From CAZYAK01 sp964645935 (lineage in GTDB: Bacteria; Patescibacteriota; Gracilibacteria; Peribacterales; Peribacteraceae): DNA of 64,000 nucleotides. The stretch's first letter is position 1. Each line of letters opens with the position of its first letter. Below are positions 7,879-16,185 of this stretch, piece after piece. Under the pieces are notes generated by a model. That model did no database searches. It was not told the DNA's origin and saw only the letters and a program-made list of their open reading frames with translations. Location of the stretch: contig CAZYAK010000001.1 in assembly GCA_964645935.1 (NCBI GenBank), positions 3,410 to 67,409 of the forward strand, written 5' to 3'. Both the position numbers and the translations under genes were made by a program.

Positions 7879-9153
7879 TTAGTTAAAGGTCACCAGCATC
7901 ACGTCGTCCTGGAAATCCGACGCTGAAGTGTTGAGATCTCCCAGCTCCGCGACGAGCAGGAGTTCGCAGTCTCCGATGGTGATCTGCCCGGACTCGTTGG
8001 CCTTGCCACGAGACACCAGGGAATTCTTGAGCGGGGTCTGGGACCCGAAGCCCGGGAAGTCACTCAGGGTGTCTCCGTTCTCCATGACGAGAATGTGCCC
8101 GTCGTTGGCGTTGCTGAGGAACGTGCCGAAGAAGGCCAACCAGTTGTGCTGCCTGTAACGGCCGGTGATGCGCACCGCCAGGTTGGAGCCGGCGGCGATG
8201 CTCGCGGTCTTCGTGTCCGTGCCCGCGGGGGTGACGGCGTTGCCGTACGCGTTGCCGTTGCCGTTGCAGTTGCCGTTGCCGCCGAAGAGCGGGTTCTGGG
8301 TCGTGCCTCCGTTGGTGCTGTAGCACGCGTGCACGGGCACGGTGGGTCCGCCCGCTCCAAAGGTGATCTGCGAGAGGAGGTTGGTGAAGACCACGCTGGA
8401 CGTCGTGTTCACCGTGATGGCTTGCGAGGCACTCAGCGTGAACTTGCTACACGCTCCGCCGCCTCCGCCGCCGCCTGCGGCTGAGGACGCCACGGCGGCG
8501 ATACTGGAGTGGGCGCTGCTGGCGGCCGATGAGCGGGCGCTGCTGATCGCGGAGGAATTTGCGCTGCTGGCGGCGGCACTGCTGGTATTGGGGCAGTTGC
8601 CCACCACGTCGCCGTGGCCCTGGTGCTGCGGCCACGTAGCCTCCGGAACCTGGATGGTCTCGGCCGCGCCGGGGTTGCCGGGCGGGTAGTGGCAGATCGT
8701 GAGGACGTTACCTTGGTCGGCGGGCACGGTCTGCGCGTCTACGGCGATGGTCACCTGGATGATGCGCTCGTCGTTGTTGAGCGCGCGCAGCACGATATCT
8801 CCCATGGCACTGGGAATCCCTTGGACCTTGGTGAACGAGACGTCGAACAAGCCCTGAATCGCGATCGTGGACGGCATGGGGAAGACCTCATCGAAGGCGG
8901 TGACGCGGCTCTCGTACGACACGCCTTTGTAGAGGGTGCCCGCAGGGACGTAGAAGCCCCAGCTGGCGTCCTGCTCGCCGAGCTGTGATAGCAGCTTAGC
9001 ACGCGCGAGACCCTGGGTGGCCTGCTGCGCCGCGTTGTCCAGATCGCTGCGGATCTGGTACTCGCGGTAGAGGGGAATTGTGAGGGCGGTGGCGGCGCCG
9101 ATGACGCCAATGACCACCAACACCTCGATCACGGAGAAGGCCCGTCGCTTCAT
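7879..9153 (-). CDS. GspH-like prepilin with Ser/Ala linker and poly-Gly hinge
   Basis: 424-aa prepilin. MKRRA is followed by FSVIEVLVVIGVIGAATALT; the residue before the cleavage point is Ala rather than Gly. The N-terminal ~180 residues resemble the next gene (shared YQIRSDLDNAAQ), and both carry a Cys-His motif (CHYPPGNP, then HGDVVGNC) seen in many secreted bacterial proteins. A ~40-residue linker made of SSAA/SSAN/SSAR-type units plus seven glycines joins it to a C-terminal beta-rich domain containing GNGNCNGNGNAYGNA and two further Cys. The linker probably holds an exposed second head away from the pilus. The tail domain is unrecognised. Confidence 0.82.
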   Translation of the reverse strand: MKRRAFSVIEVLVVIGVIGAATALTIPLYREYQIRSDLDNAAQQATQGLARAKLLSQLGEQDASWGFYVPAGTLYKGVSYESRVTAFDEVFPMPSTIAIQGLFDVSFTKVQGIPSAMGDIVLRALNNDERIIQVTIAVDAQTVPADQGNVLTICHYPPGNPGAAETIQVPEATWPQHQGHGDVVGNCPNTSSAAASSANSSAISSARSSAASSAHSSIAAVASSAAGGGGGGGACSKFTLSASQAITVNTTSSVVFTNLLSQITFGAGGPTVPVHACYSTNGGTTQNPLFGGNGNCNGNGNAYGNAVTPAGTDTKTASIAAGSNLAVRITGRYRQHNWLAFFGTFLSNANDGHILVMENGDTLSDFPGFGSQTPLKNSLVSRGKANESGQITIGDCELLLVAELGDLNTSASDFQDDVMLVTFN

Positions 9154-9271
9154 ACAGAGAAAGGGGGAGCTGACGGTTTCCTATTCTGCCCGTCTCGCCA
9201 CCCGGAACCGCATAACAAGGTTCGGAATGCCTTGCGCCGGCATTCAGTTTGTCACATGGTAGACGTTTCGA

Positions 9272-9862
9272 TTACGAACTGCACTCGTCAACGCGCCCTG
9301 TGCACGGACCCAGGTGGTCTCCGTGCTTGCGGTGCCCCGGCCAAGCCGAGTCGGGGATGCGCTTGGTGAACGGCGTCTGCGATTGGCAGTGACAGATGGT
9401 GAGGCGGTCATCGAGCGTCACAGGGATGCCCTCGCGGTCCAGGAGGATATCGATGCGGCGGTGGTCGCCGGAGATCGCCGTCAAGGTGATGGTGCCCGTG
9501 GCACTCGGAACGCCGGTGAAGCGGGAGTACGTCACCTCCTGCAATCCAGTCACCTGGATGGTGGGCGCCACCGGGTACTGCTCGTCGTGTGCCGGATCGC
9601 GCGTGAGGAAGGACGTTCCACGGAAGAGCAGGGCGTCTTGGGTGAGCACGCCCCACACGGAATCCCCTTTTCCGGCCATGGAGAGCGTACGTGCGCGGCC
9701 AAGGGACTGGACGATTTCCTGCGCGGCATTGTCCAGATCGCTACGGATCTGGTACGCGCGGTACGCCGGCAGCGCGAAGGCCGACATCGCCGCGATGACC
9801 CCCAGTACGAGGAGCACTTCGACGAGACTGAATGCCGGCAAGTGAAGGGGGCGAGCGCGCAT
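9272..9862 (-). CDS. GspH-like prepilin
   Basis: 196-aa prepilin. The leader MRARPLHLPA ends in Ala (not Gly), then FSLVEVLLVLGVIAAMSAFA with Glu5. It is homologous to the first ~180 residues of the following 424-aa pilin (AYQIRSDLDNAAQ..., LTICH..., HGDHLGPC) but lacks the linker and second domain, so the two arose by duplication. It begins 4 nt after the pilC stop and is surely in the same transcript. Likely pseudopilin or minor pilin. Confidence 0.85.
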   Translation of the reverse strand: MRARPLHLPAFSLVEVLLVLGVIAAMSAFALPAYRAYQIRSDLDNAAQEIVQSLGRARTLSMAGKGDSVWGVLTQDALLFRGTSFLTRDPAHDEQYPVAPTIQVTGLQEVTYSRFTGVPSATGTITLTAISGDHRRIDILLDREGIPVTLDDRLTICHCQSQTPFTKRIPDSAWPGHRKHGDHLGPCTGRVDECSS

Positions 9863-9865
9863 GGA

Positions 9866-12151
9866 TCAGTTTCCGATGTTCCCGACGATGGAATAGATAG
9901 GCACGATGATGGCGAAGGCGATGGTGCCCACGAGGCCTCCGATGAAGAGCAGGAGCATCGGCTCCAGGATCACCGGAAGCTTCTCGGCGGTGTTGTTGGC
10001 CTTCTTCTCGTAGATATCGGCCACCTTGAGGAGGATATCGGCGAGTGACCCTGACTTCTCGCCCGTGACGATGAGCTGCTGCACAGAGATGGGCAGAAGC
10101 TTCTCGCTCCCGCGCAGGATCTTGAAGCTCTTACTGAAGGAATCACCCAGCGTGATGTGATCGAGCAGGCGCTCGTAGAAGCGCTTGTAGGAGACGACAG
10201 GCGTCACTTCCGCCAGTGAGCGGAGCGCCTCCAGCAGAGGCACGCCGGCCTTCACCAGGCCGCCGAGGATCACGCCAAAGCGCGCAATGGTGGCTTCGCG
10301 CACGAGGGTGCCGATGCCCGGAATCTTGAACAAGACCCATTGGCCCACGATCTTGAGCGGCGTGAACTTGAGCAGGATGCCCAGCACCACCATGCCGCCA
10401 AGCATGGACGGCACCGCAACAGCGCCGTGTTCCGTGAAGAACTCCGTGAACATGATGACGAGGCGCGTCACCAGCGGCAGCGGCACGTTAAGTGAGAACA
10501 GCACGCCCACGAGGTTGGGGAGCACGAACATGCCAAGCCCGATGACGATGATGAACATGAGCACCATCACGATGGTCGGGTAGATCATGGCCATCTTCAC
10601 TTTGTTCTTGAGGGACTGATCTTTCTCCTGCTGCGCGGAGAGGTACTCCATATTCTCCGCAAGGCTTCCAGCCTCCTCGCCGATGCGCACGAGCGCGATG
10701 GCGTGCGGCGAGAAGAAGTGCTGGTCGTCCATGGCACGCCACAGCGGCGAGCCGTTTTCAACAAGCTCCACAATGCGGCCGATAAGCTTCTTCATGGGCT
10801 TCACACGCGTCTCCATCGCGAGGGTCTTGAGCGAATCGATCAGCGGGAGCCCGGCGTTGAGCATGGTCGCCAGGTTCTGAATGACGGAGAAGCGCTCCTT
10901 GCCGAGGCCGAAGTACTTGATCGAGCCGATGAACTCCGCGAGCCCGCTCTGGCGGTGGACAGGCTTGGCCTTGTACACGATCTCCGCGGGGGCGGCCGGC
11001 TTGGCGGGCTTGGGAGCAACGACCTTGGCGGGAGCCGGAGCGGGAGCGGGAGCAGCGGTCTTGGCGGGCGTCTCCTGGGGAGCGGAAGTACGACGGGCGG
11101 TCTGACTGTCCGTCTTCTCGGCGGGCATCAAGTCCATGGAGGGGAGCTCGGGCTGCACCTGCGCAGCTGGGGCGGGGGGTGCGACCTTCCCCTTCTGGTC
11201 CGGGACGGCGGGCGCCTCGGGTGCGGGGGTGCTTGTGAAGAGCGCGTCGAGATCCGCAGACGCGGACGATGGCACCACGGCCGGCGCTGGGGCGGTGGCG
11301 GGAGCGTGGGGCTTGGGGGCGGGCGGGCGCTTGGCGAACATGCCCTTGAGCATGTCGCCGATGCCGGGGGCGATGCGTTCCTGGGTGACCGGCTCTTCCG
11401 CGGGCGGTGGGGCGGACACACGGCTCTTCAGCGGCTCCGCGAGATACACGAAGGGAGCGGGAGCGGATGCGGAAACGGGAGCGGCCTTGGCGGGAGCGGC
11501 GTGCGGGCGTCTCGTGAAGAGGTCACGGAAGAAACCTTTCACGCCGCCGCCGATCGCTTCCTGCGTGACGGGCTCCTCGATGGGATCGGCCTCGGGGGCG
11601 CGGGTGCCGTCAGCGCGTAGAACACCCTTCTTACCGGACGTCTGCCAAATGCCGTGAGTCTCCTTCTGCGCGAAGGTTTTCTTCTCTACGGGGAGGAACA
11701 CGCGCTCGGTGAGGTCGTCCGGCGGCGCGACGGGGCGCGGGGCGTCCTCCGGCTTCGCGGCGGGGAGGATCCGTCCCATCACGCGCTCGGGTACGCGCTT
11801 CTCCGCCGTGGCGGCGGGTGCGGCGAGGCGGGCAGGCGAAAGGGTGGCGCGACGGGGGCGCGAGAACGAAAGCTGCTTGTGTGTGCGCCTCCAGAGAAGG
11901 CGGCGCTTACGCCGCTGCTCTTTGGTGAGCATGCCACGGAGGCGCTTCTTGACCTTCTTCTTCCTGGGCAAGAACCTTTCGACGGCGCTCATCACGGGCG
12001 GCAACACATGTCTGAAGAGCCCGCCGAAACGGGACGTCTTTTTGGGCTTATGGATGGACGGGGCCGCTGGAGTGGGCACGGCCGCGGGGCCTGCCGGAGG
12101 GGCAGGCTGAATGGGCTCTGCGCCGGGGTCAGGCTTCGGGCTGTCGATCAT
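9866..12151 (-). CDS. pilC: Type IV pilus inner-membrane platform protein PilC with long N-terminal extension
   Basis: 761 aa, about twice the usual ~400. Residues ~400-760 are the two T2SF domains (SVIQNLATMLNAGLPLIDSL and ARFGVILGGLVKAGVPLLEA) with TM segments near 533-565, 590-612 and 728-757; this part anchors the pilus motor in the membrane. Residues 1-~390 are a Pro/Ala/Lys-rich, probably disordered extension with a very basic patch (KKKVKKRLRGMLTKEQRRKRR) and a repeated motif EEPVTQE-(A/R)-I followed by a short F/L-rich helix ending in RRP or KRP (twice, about residues 200 and 265). The start overlaps the end of pilB by 23 nt. The extension is Lys/Arg-rich and should be cytoplasmic; I know no precedent for its role. 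Confidence 0.93.
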   Translation of the reverse strand: MIDSPKPDPGAEPIQPAPPAGPAAVPTPAAPSIHKPKKTSRFGGLFRHVLPPVMSAVERFLPRKKKVKKRLRGMLTKEQRRKRRLLWRRTHKQLSFSRPRRATLSPARLAAPAATAEKRVPERVMGRILPAAKPEDAPRPVAPPDDLTERVFLPVEKKTFAQKETHGIWQTSGKKGVLRADGTRAPEADPIEEPVTQEAIGGGVKGFFRDLFTRRPHAAPAKAAPVSASAPAPFVYLAEPLKSRVSAPPPAEEPVTQERIAPGIGDMLKGMFAKRPPAPKPHAPATAPAPAVVPSSASADLDALFTSTPAPEAPAVPDQKGKVAPPAPAAQVQPELPSMDLMPAEKTDSQTARRTSAPQETPAKTAAPAPAPAPAKVVAPKPAKPAAPAEIVYKAKPVHRQSGLAEFIGSIKYFGLGKERFSVIQNLATMLNAGLPLIDSLKTLAMETRVKPMKKLIGRIVELVENGSPLWRAMDDQHFFSPHAIALVRIGEEAGSLAENMEYLSAQQEKDQSLKNKVKMAMIYPTIVMVLMFIIVIGLGMFVLPNLVGVLFSLNVPLPLVTRLVIMFTEFFTEHGAVAVPSMLGGMVVLGILLKFTPLKIVGQWVLFKIPGIGTLVREATIARFGVILGGLVKAGVPLLEALRSLAEVTPVVSYKRFYERLLDHITLGDSFSKSFKILRGSEKLLPISVQQLIVTGEKSGSLADILLKVADIYEKKANNTAEKLPVILEPMLLLFIGGLVGTIAFAIIVPIYSIVGNIGN

Positions 12152-13937
12152 GGGTACTGAAGAGGAGCTCCGGAGGAGCGGCCACGCGCATGAGCTCCTC
12201 GATGGTGGTCATGCCGGCCTTCACCTTCTCGAAGCCGTCATCGAAGAGGAGCTTGAGCCCCTGCTTACGCCCCTGGGCATTGAGCTGGGATGCGGAGGCA
12301 CGCTTGGTAATGAGCTCCTGGATCTCCGGGGTCACCACGAGCATCTCGTAGATGCCCACGCGTCCGCGGAAGCCAGTGCCGCCGCAAGCCTCGCACCCCT
12401 TTCCTTTATAGAGACGCACATCGTCCTTCTTCAGGAAGTACTTGTCGGCGCCCGGGAAGAGCTTGTGGGCCTCGGGAAGGGGCAGCGAAAAGCTATAGCG
12501 GCACTGCGGGCAGATGCGGCGGATAAGGCGCTGGCCGATCACCACCTCCAGTGTGGAAGCGAGGAGGAAGGGCTCCACGCCCATCTCCAGAAGGCGAGGC
12601 ACCGCGGTGGCGGCATCGTTGGAGTGCAGAGTGGAGAAGAGGAGGTGTCCCGTGAGCGCCGCGTTCACGGCAATCGATGCGGTCTCGCCGTCGCGGATCT
12701 CACCCACGAGGATGATGTTCGGATCCTGGCGGACGAGGGCGCGCAAACCCTTGGCGAACGTGAGATCGGCCTCCGCGTTCACCTGGATGTGGTTGATGCC
12801 CGGGATCTTGTACTCCACCGGATCCTCAATGGTGGAGATGTTCACGTCGGTGTTATTACGCATCTTGAGCAGCGCGTAGAGCGTGGTCGATTTTCCCGCT
12901 CCCGTCGGCCCCGTGGTGAGGATCATGCCAAACGGCTTGTGGGCCGCGATCTCGATGATTTTGCGGTACTCCTCGGAGAAGCCGAGGTCGAGCAGGGTGA
13001 GCGAACGCACGTACTCCGAGAGGAGACGCAGCACGATCTTCTCGCCGTCGACAATCGGCACGATGGAAACGCGTATATCCATCATGGAACCGCTCTTGGT
13101 CTCGTATCGGATGGCTCCGTCCTGCGCACAGAAGTGCTCGTCCAGGCGCATATTGGACTCGATCTTGATGCGGTTGATGACGCCCTCGTAGTACTCCTTG
13201 GGGATCCGTCCGGCCTCGTGCATCACGCCGTCCACGCGGAAGCGAACGATGACAATCTTCTCCTGCGGCTCGAAGTGGATATCCGACGCACGCAGCTCGA
13301 TGGCATCGTTGAAGATCTCGGTGATGATCTCCGGAGCCACCTTCCGCTGGGCGTTGATGATGGCCTGGAAACGGGTGGCTAGTGGCTTCCGGTAATGCAC
13401 GAAGTACGCGTCCACCACGGCGCGCGGCGCGTAGACCAGGTTGATGGTGCCCGCGAAGGGCTTGTGCTCATCTTTCTTCCCGCCCAGCGAGAAGCGTCCG
13501 GCCGCCGCGGTCTTGCGGTCGGTGAGCTTCTTATTCGCGGCCTCTTCCTTGGCGGGGAATTGAGCGGCCTGCTGATCCAGGTTGAGGCGGATGGCCTCCT
13601 CCAGGAGCGGGTTGCCCGGGTCGGACGTGGCTACGGTCACCGCGGTGGGCGTGCGCGCCACCACGACGGCGGCATACGAGCGCGCGATTTCTTCCGGGAT
13701 GGCCAACACGAGCTCGCTGCCGACGACCGCGGACTTAGAATCGAAGAACGGGAGTTTGTAGTACTCCGCCAGCGCACTCTCCAGGAGATCCTGCGTCAGG
13801 AGGCCCCACTCGATGAGCACACTCTTCAGTGGCACCTCACGGCGCTCGGCTTCCTCTTGCGCCTTTGCGAGCTCCTCCTCAGAGGTGTAGCTCTGCTCGA
13901 CGAGGATCTTCCCGAGGTCTTGGTCCTTGAGCGGCAT
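12129..13937 (-). CDS. pilB: Type IV pilus assembly ATPase PilB
   Basis: 602-aa cytoplasmic motor ATPase from the ATG at 13937 (an alternative start lies at 13958). An N-terminal GspE/MshEN-like domain (MPLKDQDLGKILVEQ..., about 1-170) is followed by the catalytic domain: SDIHFEP, Walker A GPTGAGKST near residue 342, Asp box STIEDPVEY, Walker B ILVGEIRDGETA, His box TGHLLFSTLHSND, and a tetracysteine zinc site (CPQC near 475, CEAC near 514). An insertion rich in Lys/Gly (about 140-180) splits the N-domain from the ATPase. The zinc site marks it as PilB/GspE rather than the retraction ATPase PilT. It is the first gene of the minus-strand pilus operon. Confidence 0.95.
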   Translation of the reverse strand: MPLKDQDLGKILVEQSYTSEEELAKAQEEAERREVPLKSVLIEWGLLTQDLLESALAEYYKLPFFDSKSAVVGSELVLAIPEEIARSYAAVVVARTPTAVTVATSDPGNPLLEEAIRLNLDQQAAQFPAKEEAANKKLTDRKTAAAGRFSLGGKKDEHKPFAGTINLVYAPRAVVDAYFVHYRKPLATRFQAIINAQRKVAPEIITEIFNDAIELRASDIHFEPQEKIVIVRFRVDGVMHEAGRIPKEYYEGVINRIKIESNMRLDEHFCAQDGAIRYETKSGSMMDIRVSIVPIVDGEKIVLRLLSEYVRSLTLLDLGFSEEYRKIIEIAAHKPFGMILTTGPTGAGKSTTLYALLKMRNNTDVNISTIEDPVEYKIPGINHIQVNAEADLTFAKGLRALVRQDPNIILVGEIRDGETASIAVNAALTGHLLFSTLHSNDAATAVPRLLEMGVEPFLLASTLEVVIGQRLIRRICPQCRYSFSLPLPEAHKLFPGADKYFLKKDDVRLYKGKGCEACGGTGFRGRVGIYEMLVVTPEIQELITKRASASQLNAQGRKQGLKLLFDDGFEKVKAGMTTIEELMRVAAPPELLFSTHDRQPEA

Positions 13938-14041
13938 GGGGAGGGTGAGAAGTACCAAGCAGTACGCACCAATCTATTACTGCTGCTGGTGGAAGTGTGG
14001 GAAGGAAGGTGACGTGGTTGGGATGTATTTTTTGTGAATGG

Positions 14042-14060
14042 TGATTTTCCTGGAGGAAAA
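14042..14060 (-). terminator. Possible weak terminator below the receiver gene
   Basis: Small hairpin TTTTCCT-gg-AGGAAAA just after the receiver stop. The stem is AT-rich and the T tract is part of the stem, so this is tentative. Confidence 0.35.
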
Positions 14061-14064
14061 ACGA

Positions 14065-14472
14065 TTACAAAGCCGACTTCACCCTTGTGACAATTTCAGA
14101 AATAGGAGTGTTGGCCTTCACGAAGTACTCCAAGACGCCAAGCGACTTGGCGCGCTGGCGGTCCTCCTCTTGCCCGAGGTTGCTGAGCACGATCACGGGC
14201 GTCTGAACCTTCTTTTCACGAATCGTTTCCAGCAGTGTGAACCCGTCGACCTCCGGCATGATGATATCCAGCAGAATCAGGTCATAGGGATTAGTGAGCG
14301 CGAGGCGCATGCCCTCAGCGCCGGTCAGCGCCACCTGCACGTTGTACCCTTCGTGCTTCATCTTCAACTCCAGCGCGTGGGCGAGCGGACGCTCGTCCTC
14401 CACGATCAGGAGGGACTTGCCACCCTGCTTGGGGGGCTCGGTGCCGGTGGTATCGGCGGGTTTCTTGGGCAT
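14065..14472 (-). CDS. Stand-alone response-regulator receiver protein
   Basis: 135-aa single receiver domain from ATG 14472. Acidic pocket LLIVEDERP, phospho-acceptor Asp near residue 67 in LILLDIIMPEVDG, switch residue in VIVLSNLG (Ser in place of the usual Thr/Ser), conserved Lys in EYFVKAN. There is no output domain, as in CheY-type proteins. It lies just upstream of pilB on the same strand but has its own promoter (TACAAT, 14508-14513), so it may link a sensor kinase such as the one at 2.1-4.4 kb to pilus activity. That partnership is inference. Confidence 0.92.
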   Translation of the reverse strand: MPKKPADTTGTEPPKQGGKSLLIVEDERPLAHALELKMKHEGYNVQVALTGAEGMRLALTNPYDLILLDIIMPEVDGFTLLETIREKKVQTPVIVLSNLGQEEDRQRAKSLGVLEYFVKANTPISEIVTRVKSAL

Positions 14473-14507
14473 CGGACGCGATGTCGGGAATTCGAAGGAA
14501 TCCCCAT

Positions 14508-14513
14508 ATTGTA
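14508..14513 (-). promoter_or_regulatory. -10 box of the receiver gene
   Basis: TACAAT on the minus strand, 35 nt above the ATG, with a TTCCCG-like -35 at 17-nt spacing. Confidence 0.5.
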
Positions 14514-14621
14514 GCAGAAAACCCACCCTCCGGGAAGACGGTTTCCCTCAGGAAATCGGCTATGTAGGGCCTTCCAGGCAAGCTCCGGCCTGGACGCCTG
14601 GATGGGTTGATGTCGGAGCGG

Positions 14622-14627
14622 TATACT
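14622..14627 (+). promoter_or_regulatory. -10 box of purH
   Basis: TATACT, 18 nt above the chosen ATG, giving a leader of about 10 nt. The -35 region (TGGATG) is weak. Confidence 0.5.
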
Positions 14628-14645
14628 GCCGTCCGCCCCTTCCGT

Positions 14646-16166
14646 ATGGCCAAACGCGCGCTCCTGTCCGTCTCGGACAAACACGGGATCACCGACGTCG
14701 CGAGGCGTCTGGTCTCCTTGGGATACCAGATCCTCTCCACGGGCGGCACGGAAAAGGCCCTTAGGACCGCGGGCATCTCCGTGACCCCCGTCGAGGATGT
14801 CACCAAGTTCCCCGAATGCTTCGACGGCCGCGTGAAGACGATGCATCCCCTCTTGATGGGTGGCATCCTCCACCGCCGTGACCTCCCCGCGCACCTAGCG
14901 CAGGCAACGGAGCTCGGCATCGAGCCGATCGACCTCGTCATCGTGAACCTCTACCCGTTTAAGAACACGATGGAGGACACGACCAAGACGCCGCAGGAGA
15001 TTATCGAGCAGATCGACATCGGCGGACCCACACTCCTCCGGAGCGCCGCGAAGAACCACAACGATGTCACGGTGGTGTGCGACCCGGCGGACTACGAGCG
15101 CGTGCTCGCGGCGCTGGAGAAGGACGGCGTCACTCCGGAGCTCCGCAAGGAGCTGGCGGCGAAGGTGTTCCTCCACACCGCAGCCTATGACGCGATGATC
15201 GCCGGCCACGTCTCCGGCGGGGCGCACGCGGGCGTGCTGCTGACGCACGGCGCGCAGCTGCGCTACGGCGAGAACCCGCACCAGTGGGGACGCTACTACG
15301 CGCGCTACGAGGAAGGAATTTCCGCCGAGGGCTCATGGGGCATCCTCCATCAAGGCAAGGCGCTGAGCTACTTGAATATCTTAGACGCCGACGCCGCCTG
15401 GGCGACCGTCTGCGAATTCTCAGAACCCACGGCCGTCCTGGTAAAGCACGCCAATCCCTCGGGCATCGCCTCGCGGGACGCCATCGACGAGGCGTTCCAG
15501 GCCGCCTACGACGCGGACCGCCTCTCGGCCTTCGGGGTCATCATCGCGCTCAACCGCCCGTGCACGGAGGTCATCGCTCAGAAGATCCTCGACCAGAAGA
15601 TCTTCGTGGAGGTGGTGGTGGCGCCGGGGTACGAGCCCGGGGCGCTCACGCTCTTCACGCAGAAGCCCAACGTGCGCGTGATCACCCAACGTAACGGGGA
15701 GCGCCGCGGGCAGGCGCTCTACCGCACCGTGCAGGACGGCATGCTGGTGCAGGAGCCAGACCTCCGCATCCTCACGGACGCGGACCTGGTCACGGTCACC
15801 ACCAAGAAGCCGAGCCCCGAGCAGGTGCGCGATCTCCTCTTCGCCTGGAAGGTGGTGAAGTACGCCAAGTCCAACGCCATCGTGTTCGCTAAGGATTGCA
15901 TGACGGTGGGCATCGGCTGCGGCCAGACCAGCCGCGTGGACGCCACGTGGATCGCCGCCAAGCGCGCGGGCGAGCGCGCGAAGGGTGCGGTAATGGCTTC
16001 GGACGCCTTCTTCCCGTTTCCCGATTCCGTAGAGGAGGCGGCCCGAAACGGCATCGCCGCGATCATCCAGCCCGGCGGATCGGTGCGCGACAAGGAGGTG
16101 TTCGCCAAGGCCGAGGAGCTGGGCATCATCATGGTCACGACGGGCGTGCGCGCGTTCAGGCACTGA
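14646..16166 (+). CDS. purH: Bifunctional AICAR formyltransferase / IMP cyclohydrolase
   Basis: 506 aa from ATG 14646, a normal PurH length. It catalyses the last two steps of purine synthesis: formylation of AICAR by 10-formyl-THF, then closure to IMP. The N-terminal MGS-like cyclohydrolase domain (KRALLSVSDKHGI, LSTGGTEKAL, FDGRVKTMHPLL, VNLYPF, IDIGGPTLLRSAAKN) leads into the AICAR transformylase domain (LRYGENPHQ, KALSYLNILDADAAW, catalytic Lys-His in AVLVKHANPSG, DAFFPFPDSVEEAA, IIQPGGSVRDKEV). All key motifs are present. An upstream ATG at 14607 overlaps the -10 box and is rejected. No other purine gene is adjacent. Confidence 0.97.
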   Translation: MAKRALLSVSDKHGITDVARRLVSLGYQILSTGGTEKALRTAGISVTPVEDVTKFPECFDGRVKTMHPLLMGGILHRRDLPAHLAQATELGIEPIDLVIVNLYPFKNTMEDTTKTPQEIIEQIDIGGPTLLRSAAKNHNDVTVVCDPADYERVLAALEKDGVTPELRKELAAKVFLHTAAYDAMIAGHVSGGAHAGVLLTHGAQLRYGENPHQWGRYYARYEEGISAEGSWGILHQGKALSYLNILDADAAWATVCEFSEPTAVLVKHANPSGIASRDAIDEAFQAAYDADRLSAFGVIIALNRPCTEVIAQKILDQKIFVEVVVAPGYEPGALTLFTQKPNVRVITQRNGERRGQALYRTVQDGMLVQEPDLRILTDADLVTVTTKKPSPEQVRDLLFAWKVVKYAKSNAIVFAKDCMTVGIGCGQTSRVDATWIAAKRAGERAKGAVMASDAFFPFPDSVEEAARNGIAAIIQPGGSVRDKEVFAKAEELGIIMVTTGVRAFRH

Positions 16167-16171
16167 GCCGC

Positions 16172-16177
16172 TATACT
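16172..16177 (+). promoter_or_regulatory. -10 box immediately before the GT-C gene
   Basis: TATACT, 8 nt from the ATG at 16186. A start site about 7 nt below it would fall at the ATG itself, predicting a leaderless transcript. Confidence 0.5.
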
Positions 16178-16185
16178 CGCACGGC

